The notes: generated from the letters alone by a model not told the origin. A DNA stretch of 64,000 nucleotides from Rhodohalobacter sp. 614A (GCF_021462415.1 NZ_JAKEDS010000002.1:1054001-1118000); one strand, 5' to 3'. Positions 17,603 through 30,252 are shown, counted from the stretch's first letter. Made by a program: numbers and translations.

Positions 17603-17834
17603 CGATTTAAAAAAATTAACGATAGCCGGAGCTTCCGTACTTGTAGGTTATTCCTTAAAACAATTCGCTCGAAAAAAATGGATGAATGTTTATAATGAAG
17701 AACCACCTACAACTCACCCGTCTGAAGAAATTAACTGGAAAAAAGTAATTATTTGGAGTGTAATTACAGGAACGGCCATTAGCTCGGCCCAGCTCGCGAC
17801 CAAACGGTATCTCACACTAAAGCTGGACTCATAA
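17595..17834 (+). CDS. small membrane protein, DUF4235-like
   Basis: 79 residues with two hydrophobic segments (about 7-22, LTIAGASVLVGYSLKQF, and about 50-67, VIIWSVITGTAISSAQLATK) joined by a polar loop holding NEEPPTTHPSEEINWKKV. The 'PP...W' loop between two helices is the DUF4235 pattern. Function is unknown. It opens a run of small envelope genes (DUF4112, lipoprotein, DUF5670, YtxH) downstream of the sensor kinase. No Shine-Dalgarno of its own; it may be coupled to the leader peptide overlapping its start. Confidence 0.7.
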   Translation: MNDDLKKLTIAGASVLVGYSLKQFARKKWMNVYNEEPPTTHPSEEINWKKVIIWSVITGTAISSAQLATKRYLTLKLDS

Positions 17835-17884
17835 GACCGGGGCAGCATAAGTATGATTTTTAATATAAAACGGGCCACAAAAAC

Positions 17885-18352
17885 TTGGTAGAAAAGCAAC
17901 TTCATTACTCTAAATCCCGAAAATTTGCTGAATGGCTGGATAGCCATTTCACTATTCCGGGTACAAACATAAAATTTGGGATTGATCCTGTTCTCGGTTT
18001 GTTTTCCGGGATTGGCGATCTCGCAGGAGCTTCACTTTCCATCTATTTTATGTTTTATGCCACGCGGCTTGGCGCAGAATCGTCCATAATTTTGAGAATG
18101 TTTATGAATATTCTTGCCGACCTGACAATCGGCTCTATTCCCATTCTTGGAGATCTGTTTGATGTTGCCTGGAAAGCTAACCTCCGAAATGCCAAACTGC
18201 TCGAAAAACTTGAGCAAAATCCCGACAAGCTTGAAACAGAAAGTACGGTGCTGATGTGGGTCTTATTTATCGTATTGGTAGCTGTATTGATTGGTGTAAT
18301 TGTAGCAGTTGCCTGGTTATTTGCAGAGGCCTGGCTGGCTCTTTTCGGATAA
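17885..18352 (+). CDS. DUF4112 membrane protein
   Basis: 155 residues from a TTG start at 17885; no ATG or GTG lies in frame nearby. The signature IPGTNIKFGIDPVLGLFSGI followed by GDLAGASLSIYFMFYATRLG and IPILGDLFDVAWKANLRNA is that of DUF4112, a membrane family of unknown function. There are three hydrophobic stretches, the last one C-terminal and very long (about 118-150). It follows the DUF4235 gene by 50 bases on the same strand and probably shares its transcript. Confidence 0.85.
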   Translation: MVEKQLHYSKSRKFAEWLDSHFTIPGTNIKFGIDPVLGLFSGIGDLAGASLSIYFMFYATRLGAESSIILRMFMNILADLTIGSIPILGDLFDVAWKANLRNAKLLEKLEQNPDKLETESTVLMWVLFIVLVAVLIGVIVAVAWLFAEAWLALFG

Positions 18353-18414
18353 TAAATATGTAAAAGGAACCTAAAGTCCGTTTTTGAGTCAAAAACAATA
18401 AATAAACCATTGTC

Positions 18415-18873
18415 ATGATGAAGAAAATAATCAGTCGAACAACTACAGCTCTTTTGGTCGTTACTGCCTCTGTGATCTTTGTGCAATGTGGCAATCGACC
18501 GGATAATTCAAACGCTGAAGGTGAAAGAGATAGTTCAACTGTTTACCTGAATAACCAGAACACATCCTATATAAATGAACGCGAAGAATTAGTGTTGAAT
18601 CTGGAAAATCTTAAAGCAAATCTTGACGGAAGGATTGAAAGTTTGGATTCAAGAATTGAAGATGCTGATGAAAGAACAGCTGAAGAATTGATTTCGATAA
18701 GAGACGGGTTAACCAAAGATCGTTCTGAAGTGCAAAGTACCATTGAAGGGCTTCACAATTCCAACCAAAATACCTGGAATAATGCAAAAGGTAAGGCAGA
18801 AAATCTGTATGAGAGAGTTTCATCAAAGCTTGAAAGATGGGATGAAACGCTTCAGAATCGTAATAGTGAATAA
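18415..18873 (+). CDS. small coiled-coil lipoprotein
   Basis: 152 residues (a second ATG at 18418 would remove one). The N-terminus MKKIISRTTTALLVVTASVI ends FVQCGN, a signal peptide with an unusual lipobox (Gln before Cys). The mature part is acidic and helical: ELVLNLENLKANLDGRIESL, SRIEDADERTAEELI, AKGKAENLYERVSSKLERW, probably a coiled coil in the periplasm. No family recognised. It sits within the run of small envelope genes, suggesting a role in envelope stress. Confidence 0.7.
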   Translation: MMKKIISRTTTALLVVTASVIFVQCGNRPDNSNAEGERDSSTVYLNNQNTSYINEREELVLNLENLKANLDGRIESLDSRIEDADERTAEELISIRDGLTKDRSEVQSTIEGLHNSNQNTWNNAKGKAENLYERVSSKLERWDETLQNRNSE

Positions 18874-18930
18874 TTAAGTTCAACTCTTAAAAAGTAGCAT
18901 TCTTAATTTTAATCAAACACGGAGAACAGT

Positions 18931-19086
18931 ATGAGATCTCTTCTATATATAATCGCGGTAATATTGGTAATTGGATGGTTAGTAGGATTTATTGGCTATT
19001 CGGCCGGAGGATTGATTCACATCCTTCTCGTCATTGCCATTATTGCAATTTTAATTGACCTCATCCGGGGACGACGACCTCTTTAG
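18931..19086 (+). CDS. 51-residue membrane peptide, DUF5670/lmo0937-like
   Basis: ATG 18931 opens MRSLLYIIAVILVIGWLVGF, then IGYSAGGLIHILLVIAIIAI, and ends LIDLIRGRRPL. Two short hydrophobic helices and a basic tail are the exact layout of the lmo0937/DUF5670 family, a widespread tiny membrane protein of unknown function often found beside stress genes. GGAGA at 18921-18925 provides a ribosome binding site. It lies 57 bases after the lipoprotein gene. Confidence 0.85.
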   Translation: MRSLLYIIAVILVIGWLVGFIGYSAGGLIHILLVIAIIAILIDLIRGRRPL

Positions 19087-19297
19087 GATATCATTCAATT
19101 AGATAGATGATTCTTAAACAGGTCTGTAATTAATGAATAGGTGGATATTTGCGCTTTCAGTAGAGCTCGAATAATAAAAGCTTACAGAGAAGTAATCCAT
19201 CCATTCATGAGTTAGGAAAGAAAGTCGTATTGAAGTCTTACTTACAAATTGATTTTGAAATAAGAGAATAAAACTAATAATCAAACATCAGAGCACC

Positions 19298-19681
19298 ATG
19301 TTTTCTATAAATAAAAAAAGAACCCCCTCTATAGGGAAAGATAAATTTATTTTAACTGCCGTCGCAAGCGCCTTTGGTGGAGCTCTTGTGGGAATATTGT
19401 TTGCTCCTGAGAAAGGGACCACATTAAGAAAGGATATTTCTGATAAAAGAGATAAATATCTCAGAGATATCAGAAATAACGCTGGTGAATTGAGTCGGTA
19501 TTTGAAAAATAATGCAGACTCTCTTCTTCAAAAAACCAGAAAAACGGTTTCGGATACTGAAGAAGAGTATACTGAATGGACAAAGCAGGAGCTTTATGAC
19601 AGGGCAAAAGAGCTTGGAGTAGAAAGCTATTCCCAAATGAATAAAGCGGAACTTATCGAAGCTTTGGATAACCACTTGTAA
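19298..19681 (+). CDS. YtxH-type general-stress protein with Rho-N-like tail
   Basis: 127 residues. The N-terminal part holds one membrane helix with FGGALVGILFAPEKGTTLRK, the YtxH signature (gas-vesicle-protein-like, linked to general stress in Bacillus). A charged helical middle follows. The last ~35 residues, TKQELYDRAKELGVESYSQM then NKAELIEAL, match the Rho N-terminal/SAP-like helix-extended-loop-helix often attached to such proteins. It ends the stress island and is closed by a strong hairpin. Confidence 0.85.
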   Translation: MFSINKKRTPSIGKDKFILTAVASAFGGALVGILFAPEKGTTLRKDISDKRDKYLRDIRNNAGELSRYLKNNADSLLQKTRKTVSDTEEEYTEWTKQELYDRAKELGVESYSQMNKAELIEALDNHL

Positions 19682-19685
19682 CAGC

Positions 19686-19712
19686 CACGTTCGGTACATT
19701 CTACCGAACGTG
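19686..19712. terminator. perfect hairpin between convergent genes
   Basis: CACGTTCGGTA (19686-19696) pairs perfectly with TACCGAACGTG (19702-19712) over a 5-base loop. It sits between the YtxH gene and icmF, which converge. There is no T tract, so it may act as a weak bidirectional terminator or a transcript-end stabiliser. Confidence 0.6.
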
Positions 19713-19719
19713 TGTCAAT

Positions 19720-23193
<3,474 letters not shown>

Positions 23194-23202
23194 ATTTTAA
23201 AT

Positions 23203-24090
23203 CTATTCCTTTTCGGGGGGAAGTTCTTCTTTGTTTTCCGGTTCCAGGTAACTGATGGTTCTCTGGGGAAACGGGATCACGATGCCTTCCTTGTCAAAAC
23301 GTTTTTTAATGCTCTCAAGTACATCGCAATACATTCTAAAGCCATTTGGGGGAGAATCCGCCCAGGCCCAGGCCCTCATGTTTACAGCCGAATCACCTAA
23401 CAGAGTAACTCTTACACTAACTCTCGGCTCACCTTTTAGGGTGTCTTCCATCGTTCGGTTATCAATATTAAGTGGATGATTTTCAATCTCTTCCGTCATT
23501 ATTTTTCGTGCCAGATCTATATCAGATCCGTAACTGATGCCGATATCCACAAATTTACAAACCTTCGTATCCTCAAAATTTGAGTTAATCAGTAGTTGAT
23601 TACTGATAATAGAGTTTGGAATAATAATTCGCTGATTTTCGAAATTCCTGATGACCGTATGCCTCAGCCCAATGTCTTCAACAACTCCCGACAGGCCATC
23701 CGGAAAAGAGATTCTGTCGTTAATTTTGTATGGCTTGGAAATCACAATAAAAAAACCACTGATGATATTTCCCAACGATTGCTGAGAGGCAAAACCAACA
23801 GCAATGGCCAAAATTCCGGCACCGGCCACCAACGACTGTGCAATCGGTTTGAGAAAAGGGACATTCCATATCGCGAAACTTATTCCAACGGCATAAATAA
23901 TGGCTGAAATGGAATTTCCAATAAACTTATAGGTTGTAAGATGTTCATCACTCTCTTTTTCACTTCTGTCCAGGACTTTCTTGTACACGCTGTTTACAAC
24001 CCTGGCAAGAATGAACGTGATGGTAAGAATAAAGATAATTTTTAAGGCCAGATCATACGTATTAATGAACTCCATTACTTGATCGTGCAT
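23203..24090 (-). CDS. MscS-family mechanosensitive channel
   Basis: 295 residues. Three membrane helices lie at about 13-33, 52-75 and 80-115; the third is the pore helix of MscS, rich in Gly and Ala (VAGAGILAIAVGFASQQSLG), followed by NIISGFFIVISKPYKINDRI. The C-terminal ~150 residues form the cytoplasmic beta and alpha/beta domains (VEDIGLRHTVIRNFENQRII, IPNSIISNQLLINSN). It releases solutes upon hypo-osmotic shock. It lies one base after the upstream lipoprotein gene and nine bases before icmF, so all three are one operon. Confidence 0.93.
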   Translation of the reverse strand: MHDQVMEFINTYDLALKIIFILTITFILARVVNSVYKKVLDRSEKESDEHLTTYKFIGNSISAIIYAVGISFAIWNVPFLKPIAQSLVAGAGILAIAVGFASQQSLGNIISGFFIVISKPYKINDRISFPDGLSGVVEDIGLRHTVIRNFENQRIIIPNSIISNQLLINSNFEDTKVCKFVDIGISYGSDIDLARKIMTEEIENHPLNIDNRTMEDTLKGEPRVSVRVTLLGDSAVNMRAWAWADSPPNGFRMYCDVLESIKKRFDKEGIVIPFPQRTISYLEPENKEELPPEKE

Positions 24091-24091
24091 A

Positions 24092-25792
24092 TTATTGGCG
24101 GTTAGGATTATCGTTCATTTCCCCTGGTTCTGGTAATTCGATATTGGTTGAATCCGTTGCTGTTGTATCAGGTTTCGGCCGGTATGAAATCGTCACCTCA
24201 GATGTAAATCCTTCTCGTACCGGGATATTATTTCTCAGTCCATACGGCTCAGGAGCCGAAAATGGAATTACCGTTCCGGGGTTCCACCGGCCGTTGCCAT
24301 CCACATCCTCAAATATCTTCATCTGGTATGTTAATGGCGGCAAATTATCAATAAAAATGAAATTGGTAAACGTTGTATCCACACGGATGCTTTCAGCTTC
24401 ATCAGTTATTGTTAAATACGATATCGTTGTGGAATCACTGTTCTCAACGGTTAACTCAATTCCTCCAAGCTGATTTCTCTGCCAGATGTCGGGTTCAATT
24501 AACTCGCGTTCTTCTGTCCAGGGATCCCAAATCCTGAACTGATAACGGATGCCGGGCTCCCACGTTTCTTTTGGCAGAATTCTGAGAATGTGATTATCCA
24601 CTTCAAGCGGCTGCCATTCCGTTTGCGCCACATCGCCTTCTAGAACAATCAAAGAGTCCACAACGGAATCATCATTAATAAACCGTGAGTATGTAACTTC
24701 AAGAGGCTCATCGGGGAAAAGCCCGCTTCCCGAATTATGAGAGATTGTTTGGAGTGCGGTTGTATCCTCTTGAGCTGAACCAATAAACGGTGAAATATCA
24801 ATCTCAAGCGGATTATCGGCATTATCTGTGATGTTGTTTGCTTCAATCAAAAAATCCATAGAATCAGGAAGTGCATCAATTGTTTGAGCGAACAGCACCG
24901 TGGCGTCTTGATCTGATGTGTACAAAGGAACAGCTCTGGTAAATTCATTGCCAAGCGTGTCGGTAAGAATAAATTCCGACCTTTCATTGATTATGACTTC
25001 TTCTGAAAGACGAATACGAAGGCGGGTTCCCGACAATAGTCCCACACCATCCAATGTTGGAGCCACCGTATCCGGCATGCTGATGTAAAGAGTCCCAATG
25101 TTCAGCGAATCGTCTTGCGCAAGTGCATAGGTCTCTTGATGAAATGGTTGGGCCGATTCTCTTCCCTGCTCCCAGATACGAGTTTGATTGAGATCATTCA
25201 CATAAAAAATCTTGTACGTATTCTCACTGAGATAACCAAAATGTACACTCCCGGATGTATCTGTTTCTGCCACATATCGTGCGCGTTGAGTAAGATCAAA
25301 TGGTTCGGCATAGAGAAAAACCCGTTGTCCGCTTTCTCCTCTTCCTGTCTGAGCATTTAAAAGCCGTGCCGATATACTTGCGTCATCCAGAACATCGCCG
25401 GTACTCAAAGCAAGATCAAAAGGTGCATCCATTTCGTTCCGGTCTGTATCGGTAACATCCGTACCCAGTTTTACAATAATGGTTGTGTTTTCAGGTAATG
25501 GAGATAGAAATTCAACCGTGGCTTTTTTCCTTCCGAAATCCACTTCATACTGAATTCCCAAATCGGGTTGAATGCTCACATTTTGCCGGAAAGAATTACG
25601 GTCGATAAATTGATCAAAAGAAAAGGATACTTTATTTCCATCGAAGTTCGTGGTGCCGTTCTCGGGATTTGTTCCTACTATTTTGGGTCCCCGTTCATCC
25701 GGTTCTCCCCCGGTTGGTCCCATAGGAGTGGCACAACTTTTGAATAAAAAGACGACCAAGATCAATAAAAGGATGTAAAAAAACTTCTTCAA
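24092..25792 (-). CDS. Big_5 (Ig-like) lipoprotein
   Basis: 566 residues from a TTG at 25792 giving KKFFYILLLILVVFLFKSC, a textbook lipoprotein signal with Cys after FKS; another TTG nine codons upstream would add residues before it. The mature part opens PMGPTGGEPDERGPKIVGTN, then a Big_5/SbsA Ig-like domain (GNKVSFSFDQFIDRNSF), typical of Bacteroidetes cell-surface lipoproteins. Later segments (SGSVHFGYLSENTYKIFYVN, LPPLTYQMKIFEDVDGNGRW) suggest further beta-sandwich modules. It probably sits on the outer membrane. A TATATTTT box at 25826-25833 would start transcription just before the 25792 start. Confidence 0.85.
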   Translation of the reverse strand: MKKFFYILLLILVVFLFKSCATPMGPTGGEPDERGPKIVGTNPENGTTNFDGNKVSFSFDQFIDRNSFRQNVSIQPDLGIQYEVDFGRKKATVEFLSPLPENTTIIVKLGTDVTDTDRNEMDAPFDLALSTGDVLDDASISARLLNAQTGRGESGQRVFLYAEPFDLTQRARYVAETDTSGSVHFGYLSENTYKIFYVNDLNQTRIWEQGRESAQPFHQETYALAQDDSLNIGTLYISMPDTVAPTLDGVGLLSGTRLRIRLSEEVIINERSEFILTDTLGNEFTRAVPLYTSDQDATVLFAQTIDALPDSMDFLIEANNITDNADNPLEIDISPFIGSAQEDTTALQTISHNSGSGLFPDEPLEVTYSRFINDDSVVDSLIVLEGDVAQTEWQPLEVDNHILRILPKETWEPGIRYQFRIWDPWTEERELIEPDIWQRNQLGGIELTVENSDSTTISYLTITDEAESIRVDTTFTNFIFIDNLPPLTYQMKIFEDVDGNGRWNPGTVIPFSAPEPYGLRNNIPVREGFTSEVTISYRPKPDTTATDSTNIELPEPGEMNDNPNRQ

Positions 25793-26061
25793 TGCAGCAA
25801 ATGAATGGGTTAAAATCAATCGTTCAAAATATAAGTAAAATACAGACCCTTACAGAAATACAAGTTTAAGTTTCAAGTCGTTGTCCGATCGTTGTAAACA
25901 AAGTGTATTGAGTACTCATAATCTATCTTATTTTTAGGGATATGAATACTTCACTCCGCCCGCAATGATGGTTTTTACATTCGGCGACCTCAATCTTCCT
26001 GCATGTATCTTGTTATTCCTTTCGTTATTTTCTGTTCTGAATATTCAACTCAATATAAAAT

Positions 26062-27468
26062 ATGTATATAGACAATCCGGCGTCCTATACGGATTATTAC
26101 GAACTCACCATGGCCCAAGGCTACTATTTAGCCGGAATGCATGACAAACGTGCCAGTTTTGATTACTTCTTTCGAAAGAACCCATTTGATAACGGATACG
26201 TGGTTTTTGCCGGCCTGAAGGAATTAATTGATACTCTGAAACATATCCGGTTCAGTGAAGAAGAATTGGGCTACTTGGAAGATGAAGGATTTGATAAGGA
26301 CTTTATCGGATATCTGAAAGAGTTTAAATTCAGCGGAAATATCTGGTCGGTTAAAGAGGGTGAAATTGTTTTTCCCAATGAACCTATCGTTATTGTGGAA
26401 GGAAATTTACTGGAAACACAGCTCATTGAAACGCTTCTCCTGAATGTGCTGAACTTCCAGTCGTTGATTGCAACAAAAGCAGCTCGTATCAAATTTGCTG
26501 CTGGTCAAGATTCTACAATTCTTGATTTTGGCCTCCGACGAGCCCAGGGACTGGCGGGAATTCATGCCACAAGAGCCGCTATGATCGGCGGATTCGACGG
26601 CACATCCAATGTGTACTCGGCACAACGCTTTTCCGTTCCAGCCGGCGGAACAATGGCGCACTCCTGGATTCAGTCATTTGAAGATGAGCTAACAGCTTTC
26701 CGGGTCTACGCCAATCACTATCCGGATAATACCGTACTTCTTGTAGATACTTACGACACCCTTGGAAGCGGCGTCCCCAATGCCATTAAAGTGGCCAGCG
26801 AACTAAGAAACGAAGGCCATGAGCTGAGAGGAATCCGGTTGGATAGCGGCGACCTCGCTTACTTTTCAAAACAGGCCCGAAAAATGCTGGACGATGCCGG
26901 ATTTCAGGATGTAAAAATCGCCGCATCCAATCAGCTGGATGAACGGGTCATTTCAAGTCTTCGATCTCAGAATGCGCCTATCGACATTTTTGGAGTTGGG
27001 ACAAGACTTGTTACGGGCGATAACTCTCCCGCCCTTGACGGAGTTTATAAACTGGGTTCAATTGGTGGAAAACCCACTTTAAAAATTTCAGAAAACATTG
27101 AGAAAATTACTCTTCCGGGACATAAAAAAATCTATCGTTACCTGAATGATGATGGCAGTTTTTATGGTGATGCCATTTTGCTTGAGAAGGAAAATCTCCT
27201 GGAACGCATGCACCATCCCACATTTCCCGCAAAAAAAAGCCATTTGAATGGCAGAAAATTTGAGGAACTGTTGATACCAGTCATTAAAGAAGGCGAAGTG
27301 ATTACTGAGCTCCCGACTGTCAAAGAAATTTCTGCCTATAGAAAAGAACGATTTGGCAAACTCAACCCGGAGTTTAAACGTTTTGATAATCCCCATATCT
27401 ACAAAGTGGGCATCAGTACAAGGCTGATGGAAACACGCGATAATCTTTTGAATCTTTTAAAACCGTAA
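26062..27468 (+). CDS. pncB: nicotinate phosphoribosyltransferase
   Basis: 468 residues. The start NPASYTDYYELTMAQGYYL is diagnostic, followed by the conserved FGLRRAQG, GGFDGTSNVYSAQRFSVPAG with GTMAHSWIQSFEDE (active-site His region), LVDTYDTLGSG, GIRLDSGDLAYFSKQARKML and FGVGTRLVTG (phosphoribosyl binding). It joins nicotinate to PRPP to make nicotinate mononucleotide in the Preiss-Handler NAD salvage pathway. pncA, which supplies nicotinate from nicotinamide, begins four bases after its stop, a clear functional pair. Confidence 0.96.
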   Translation: MYIDNPASYTDYYELTMAQGYYLAGMHDKRASFDYFFRKNPFDNGYVVFAGLKELIDTLKHIRFSEEELGYLEDEGFDKDFIGYLKEFKFSGNIWSVKEGEIVFPNEPIVIVEGNLLETQLIETLLLNVLNFQSLIATKAARIKFAAGQDSTILDFGLRRAQGLAGIHATRAAMIGGFDGTSNVYSAQRFSVPAGGTMAHSWIQSFEDELTAFRVYANHYPDNTVLLVDTYDTLGSGVPNAIKVASELRNEGHELRGIRLDSGDLAYFSKQARKMLDDAGFQDVKIAASNQLDERVISSLRSQNAPIDIFGVGTRLVTGDNSPALDGVYKLGSIGGKPTLKISENIEKITLPGHKKIYRYLNDDGSFYGDAILLEKENLLERMHHPTFPAKKSHLNGRKFEELLIPVIKEGEVITELPTVKEISAYRKERFGKLNPEFKRFDNPHIYKVGISTRLMETRDNLLNLLKP

Positions 27469-27472
27469 TCTC

Positions 27473-28084
27473 ATGAAAACACTTCTGATTGTAGATCTTC
27501 AGAATGATTTTTGTCCCGGAGGAACGCTTGCCGTTCCAGAGGGAGATGAAATTGTTCCGACAATCAACAAATTGATCAATGTTTTTGATATCGTCATCCA
27601 AACGCAGGATTGGCATCCCGCAGACCACTCATCCTTTGCTTCTTCCCATGAAGGAAAGGATCCTTACGATACCATTGCCATAGATTACGGAGAGCAGGTT
27701 CTGTGGCCAGATCATTGTGTTCAGGGTTCGATGGGTGCAGAGTTTCATCCTGATTTGAATCCTTTGAAAACGCAGGTCATCATCCGGAAAGGATTTCGAA
27801 AAGCCATTGATTCCTACTCCACTTTCTTTGAAAACGACCAAAAAACATCCACCGGGCTGACGGGTTACCTCAAAGAGCGTGGCATCACGGATTTGTATAC
27901 GGTTGGTTTGGCCACCGATTTTTGTGTAAAATGGTCTGTACTTGATGGAATTGATGAAGGTTTCAACATGTATATCGTGGAAGATGCTGTAAAAGGAATT
28001 GACCTGAATGGTTCTCTCGAATTAGCCTGGAAAGAAATGAAAGAAAAAGGCGTCAATGTAACATCCTCACAAAAACTTCTGTAG
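27473..28084 (+). CDS. pncA: nicotinamidase/pyrazinamidase
   Basis: 203 residues. The catalytic triad is visible: Asp in LLIVDLQNDFCPGGTL, Lys in IIRKGF, and Cys in GLATDFCVKWSVLDG. The metal site is DWHPADHSSF. The enzyme hydrolyses nicotinamide to nicotinate and ammonia, feeding PncB encoded just upstream (4-base gap). Its stop overlaps by one base the GTG start of the following FAD oxidoreductase, so three genes form one operon. Confidence 0.96.
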   Translation: MKTLLIVDLQNDFCPGGTLAVPEGDEIVPTINKLINVFDIVIQTQDWHPADHSSFASSHEGKDPYDTIAIDYGEQVLWPDHCVQGSMGAEFHPDLNPLKTQVIIRKGFRKAIDSYSTFFENDQKTSTGLTGYLKERGITDLYTVGLATDFCVKWSVLDGIDEGFNMYIVEDAVKGIDLNGSLELAWKEMKEKGVNVTSSQKLL

Positions 28085-29184
28085 TGGCTGGCTCAGTTCA
28101 CGTTGACGGAATTATTCTTGGTGCCGGAATCACTGGCCTCTCTTGTGCCGAAGCACTTCTTCAAAAAAGAAAAACCTGTGTGGTTTTGGATCCGAATGAG
28201 ATTGGTTACGGTGCTTCTTGCTCTCCTGGAATGCTTGTGAACCCGGCTACAGGACGCCGTGCCCGAAAAGCATGGAAAGCTAAAAAATGTTTCAACCTGA
28301 TTTCAGATGTATTGCATCGTGTCCAGGCAGAATTTGGCCAGACCATATTTGAAACGAGCGGAGTTATTCGGCCTGCACTCACTAAAAAACTCTCCAAAAA
28401 TTTCGAACAGTCCCCGGGAAAATATGAATGGCCGGATGGATGGATTGAATGGCTTCCGAAAGATGAATTCTCAAAACAATTCCCGGTCTTTAAAAATCAT
28501 TTTGGCGGATTATTTGTGAGAAATGCAATGACCGTCAACGGAAATCTTTTCATCAAAGCTTTTGCTGAATATCTCGACCGGCGGGACATCCATATACTTT
28601 CAGGTATAAATTATGATCTTCAACAGTTTCGAAAAAAATGGGAGGCAAATTTAGCAAATAGCCAAACGTATGAAGCTGATTTTGTAATTGATGCAACGGG
28701 CTATCAGCAGGTTAAATCTGAGGAGTGGAATATGGTGCCGTTACATCCGGTCAAAGGTCAAACAGCCACCTTCTTTTTTGATGAACCTCTCCCCTTCAAA
28801 ACCTCCGTCTCCAGCCTTGGCTATATGGCTTTCATCAAAGATCAACCCAATCAAATTACAGTTGGAAGCACGTACGAACATAATTTCACCCATCTGAAAC
28901 CGGATGAAAACGGATTAAACTACCTGAAGAAAAAACTGGACACCACTTTTCCCGGTTTGATTGACAAAAGCATTTCGATTGAACAGTGGTCTGGCGTGAG
29001 AGTCAGCATTCAGGATAAGAAACCGGTGATCGGACCTCATCCCGATAAAAAAGGATTATATATGATTGGAGCGCTGGGATCAAAAGGATTATTGATGGGC
29101 CGATTTATGGCAGACACTTTGGTTGAACATATCCTGAACGGGAGTTCAATTGAAAAAACTATTTCGATTGAAAGGTTTCTCTGA
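28084..29184 (+). CDS. FAD-dependent amino-acid oxidase-like oxidoreductase
   Basis: 366 residues starting at GTG 28084, which overlaps the pncA stop by one base. The N-terminal dinucleotide-binding motif is GIILGAGITGLSCAEALLQ; GYGASCSPGMLVNPATGRRA follows. VDGIILGAG, a central FVIDATGYQ and a C-terminal FAD contact (GPHPDKKGLYMIGALGSKGL) place it in the DAO family (D-amino-acid/glycine/sarcosine oxidase-like, MnmC-like C half). The substrate is unknown. Overlap with NAD-salvage genes may be only operonic convenience. Confidence 0.88.
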   Translation: MAGSVHVDGIILGAGITGLSCAEALLQKRKTCVVLDPNEIGYGASCSPGMLVNPATGRRARKAWKAKKCFNLISDVLHRVQAEFGQTIFETSGVIRPALTKKLSKNFEQSPGKYEWPDGWIEWLPKDEFSKQFPVFKNHFGGLFVRNAMTVNGNLFIKAFAEYLDRRDIHILSGINYDLQQFRKKWEANLANSQTYEADFVIDATGYQQVKSEEWNMVPLHPVKGQTATFFFDEPLPFKTSVSSLGYMAFIKDQPNQITVGSTYEHNFTHLKPDENGLNYLKKKLDTTFPGLIDKSISIEQWSGVRVSIQDKKPVIGPHPDKKGLYMIGALGSKGLLMGRFMADTLVEHILNGSSIEKTISIERFL

Positions 29185-29201
29185 AACTCACCTCAAGATT
29201 G

Positions 29202-29239
29202 AATTGATTCGCTTTGTTTTATCAACCTGAGAATCAATT
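29202..29239. terminator. weak hairpin between convergent genes
   Basis: AATTGATTC (29202-29210) pairs with GAATCAATT (29231-29239) over a 20-base loop, spanning the convergent ends of the FAD oxidoreductase and the metallopeptidase-like gene. AT-rich and without a T tract; tentative. Confidence 0.25.
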
Positions 29240-29890
29240 AGCAGAAGAAACGTTCAGGCCTTTACCAGGTGTAATGATGAGATCAAATGATGAAAGAATG
29301 GCCCCGATCTGATCCGTTTTTGTTAAGACCTGATCATTGTACCATTTATAACTTAATTCGGCATCCGAGTACGGCTCAGAAATCAATTTTTCCATTTTCA
29401 TTCGGATTAATTCACGACCAAGATCTTCACTGGTTAATTCAGTCATTCCATCCAATTCAAGCCAGCCGACAATTAAATGCCGGAACGTACCAAAATCGGC
29501 TGAAGCCGGAGCATCCGGAAAAGCTGCTTTCAACTCCTCAATTGCCTGTTCGGTTTTATCGGACTGTTGATAAACAAACCAGTGTGCCTGTTCGTGTAGA
29601 AAAACCGAAAGCTGAGCCTCATCATTATCCAGATACTCGGTATTGAGTGTTAAGATCGGATGGCTGTGAGGGTCCACTCCTGATTCGATCTGAATCTCAT
29701 TGGTGAATATCCAGGGATCTAATTTATACCGGGATAATATTCGCCTTAACTGCTCCCGTGCTTCTTCTTTTTTCTGTTCTGTAAAGATGATCTCAGTTTC
29801 TGTTCCCTCATTTTGGGCTTGCAGATAGGAATCCGGATATATTCCACTTATGGCCCAAAAAGTTAGTGCGGCAATAAAAATTTTAATCAT
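29234..29890 (-). CDS. secreted HExxH protein, putative metallopeptidase-like
   Basis: 218 residues. An N-terminal hydrophobic stretch (IKIFIAALTFWAISGIY) ends near YLQAQN, consistent with export. The centre carries LSVFLHEQAHWFVYQQS, a perfect HExxH zinc motif in a hydrophobic helix, followed about 60 residues later by LIVGWLELDGM, which may offer the third ligand. It resembles a zincin of unknown family; no named peptidase group is recognised. It converges with the FAD oxidoreductase gene. Confidence 0.7.
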   Translation of the reverse strand: MIKIFIAALTFWAISGIYPDSYLQAQNEGTETEIIFTEQKKEEAREQLRRILSRYKLDPWIFTNEIQIESGVDPHSHPILTLNTEYLDNDEAQLSVFLHEQAHWFVYQQSDKTEQAIEELKAAFPDAPASADFGTFRHLIVGWLELDGMTELTSEDLGRELIRMKMEKLISEPYSDAELSYKWYNDQVLTKTDQIGAILSSFDLIITPGKGLNVSSAN

Positions 29891-29968
29891 TGTAAATAAA
29901 TTACTTAGAAAACGATGAACAGTTATCAGAACGCTTCATTCTAAAACAGAAGCCGCTTCAAAATCAAA

Positions 29969-30205
29969 TTAATGGCAATGACCGTGAGCTTCTGACCATG
30001 ATGTTCCCGGAGGACAGTCCTGCGTGTTTCCTCCGCCAGATAAGGAGAGAAAAACAAAAACCAGTCCCAGGACAATAGCTATTCCGAGCCCGATCATTCC
30101 CATCTTGGATGATACGCCTGAACTGTCTTTACCCATGTGACAATTTTTGTACTTCTTCCCGCTACCGCAGGGACAAGGATCGTTTCGGTGTGGTTTTGTT
30201 GACAT
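29969..30205 (-). CDS. SEC-C motif protein with one membrane helix
   Basis: 78 residues. It begins with the SEC-C zinc motif [18 protein letters not shown] (C-x-C-x8-C-H), as at the C-terminus of SecA, then a single membrane helix (about 34-56, [20 protein letters not shown]) and a short tail with Cys and His ([15 protein letters not shown]). SEC-C motifs bind zinc and contact SecB or ribosomes in SecA; in such small proteins the role is unknown. Confidence 0.8.
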   Translation of the reverse strand: MSTKPHRNDPCPCGSGKKYKNCHMGKDSSGVSSKMGMIGLGIAIVLGLVFVFLSLSGGGNTQDCPPGTSWSEAHGHCH

Positions 30206-30252
30206 AAATTCTGCTTGAATTAGTTTGCTATATATCTATTATACAACTTTTT

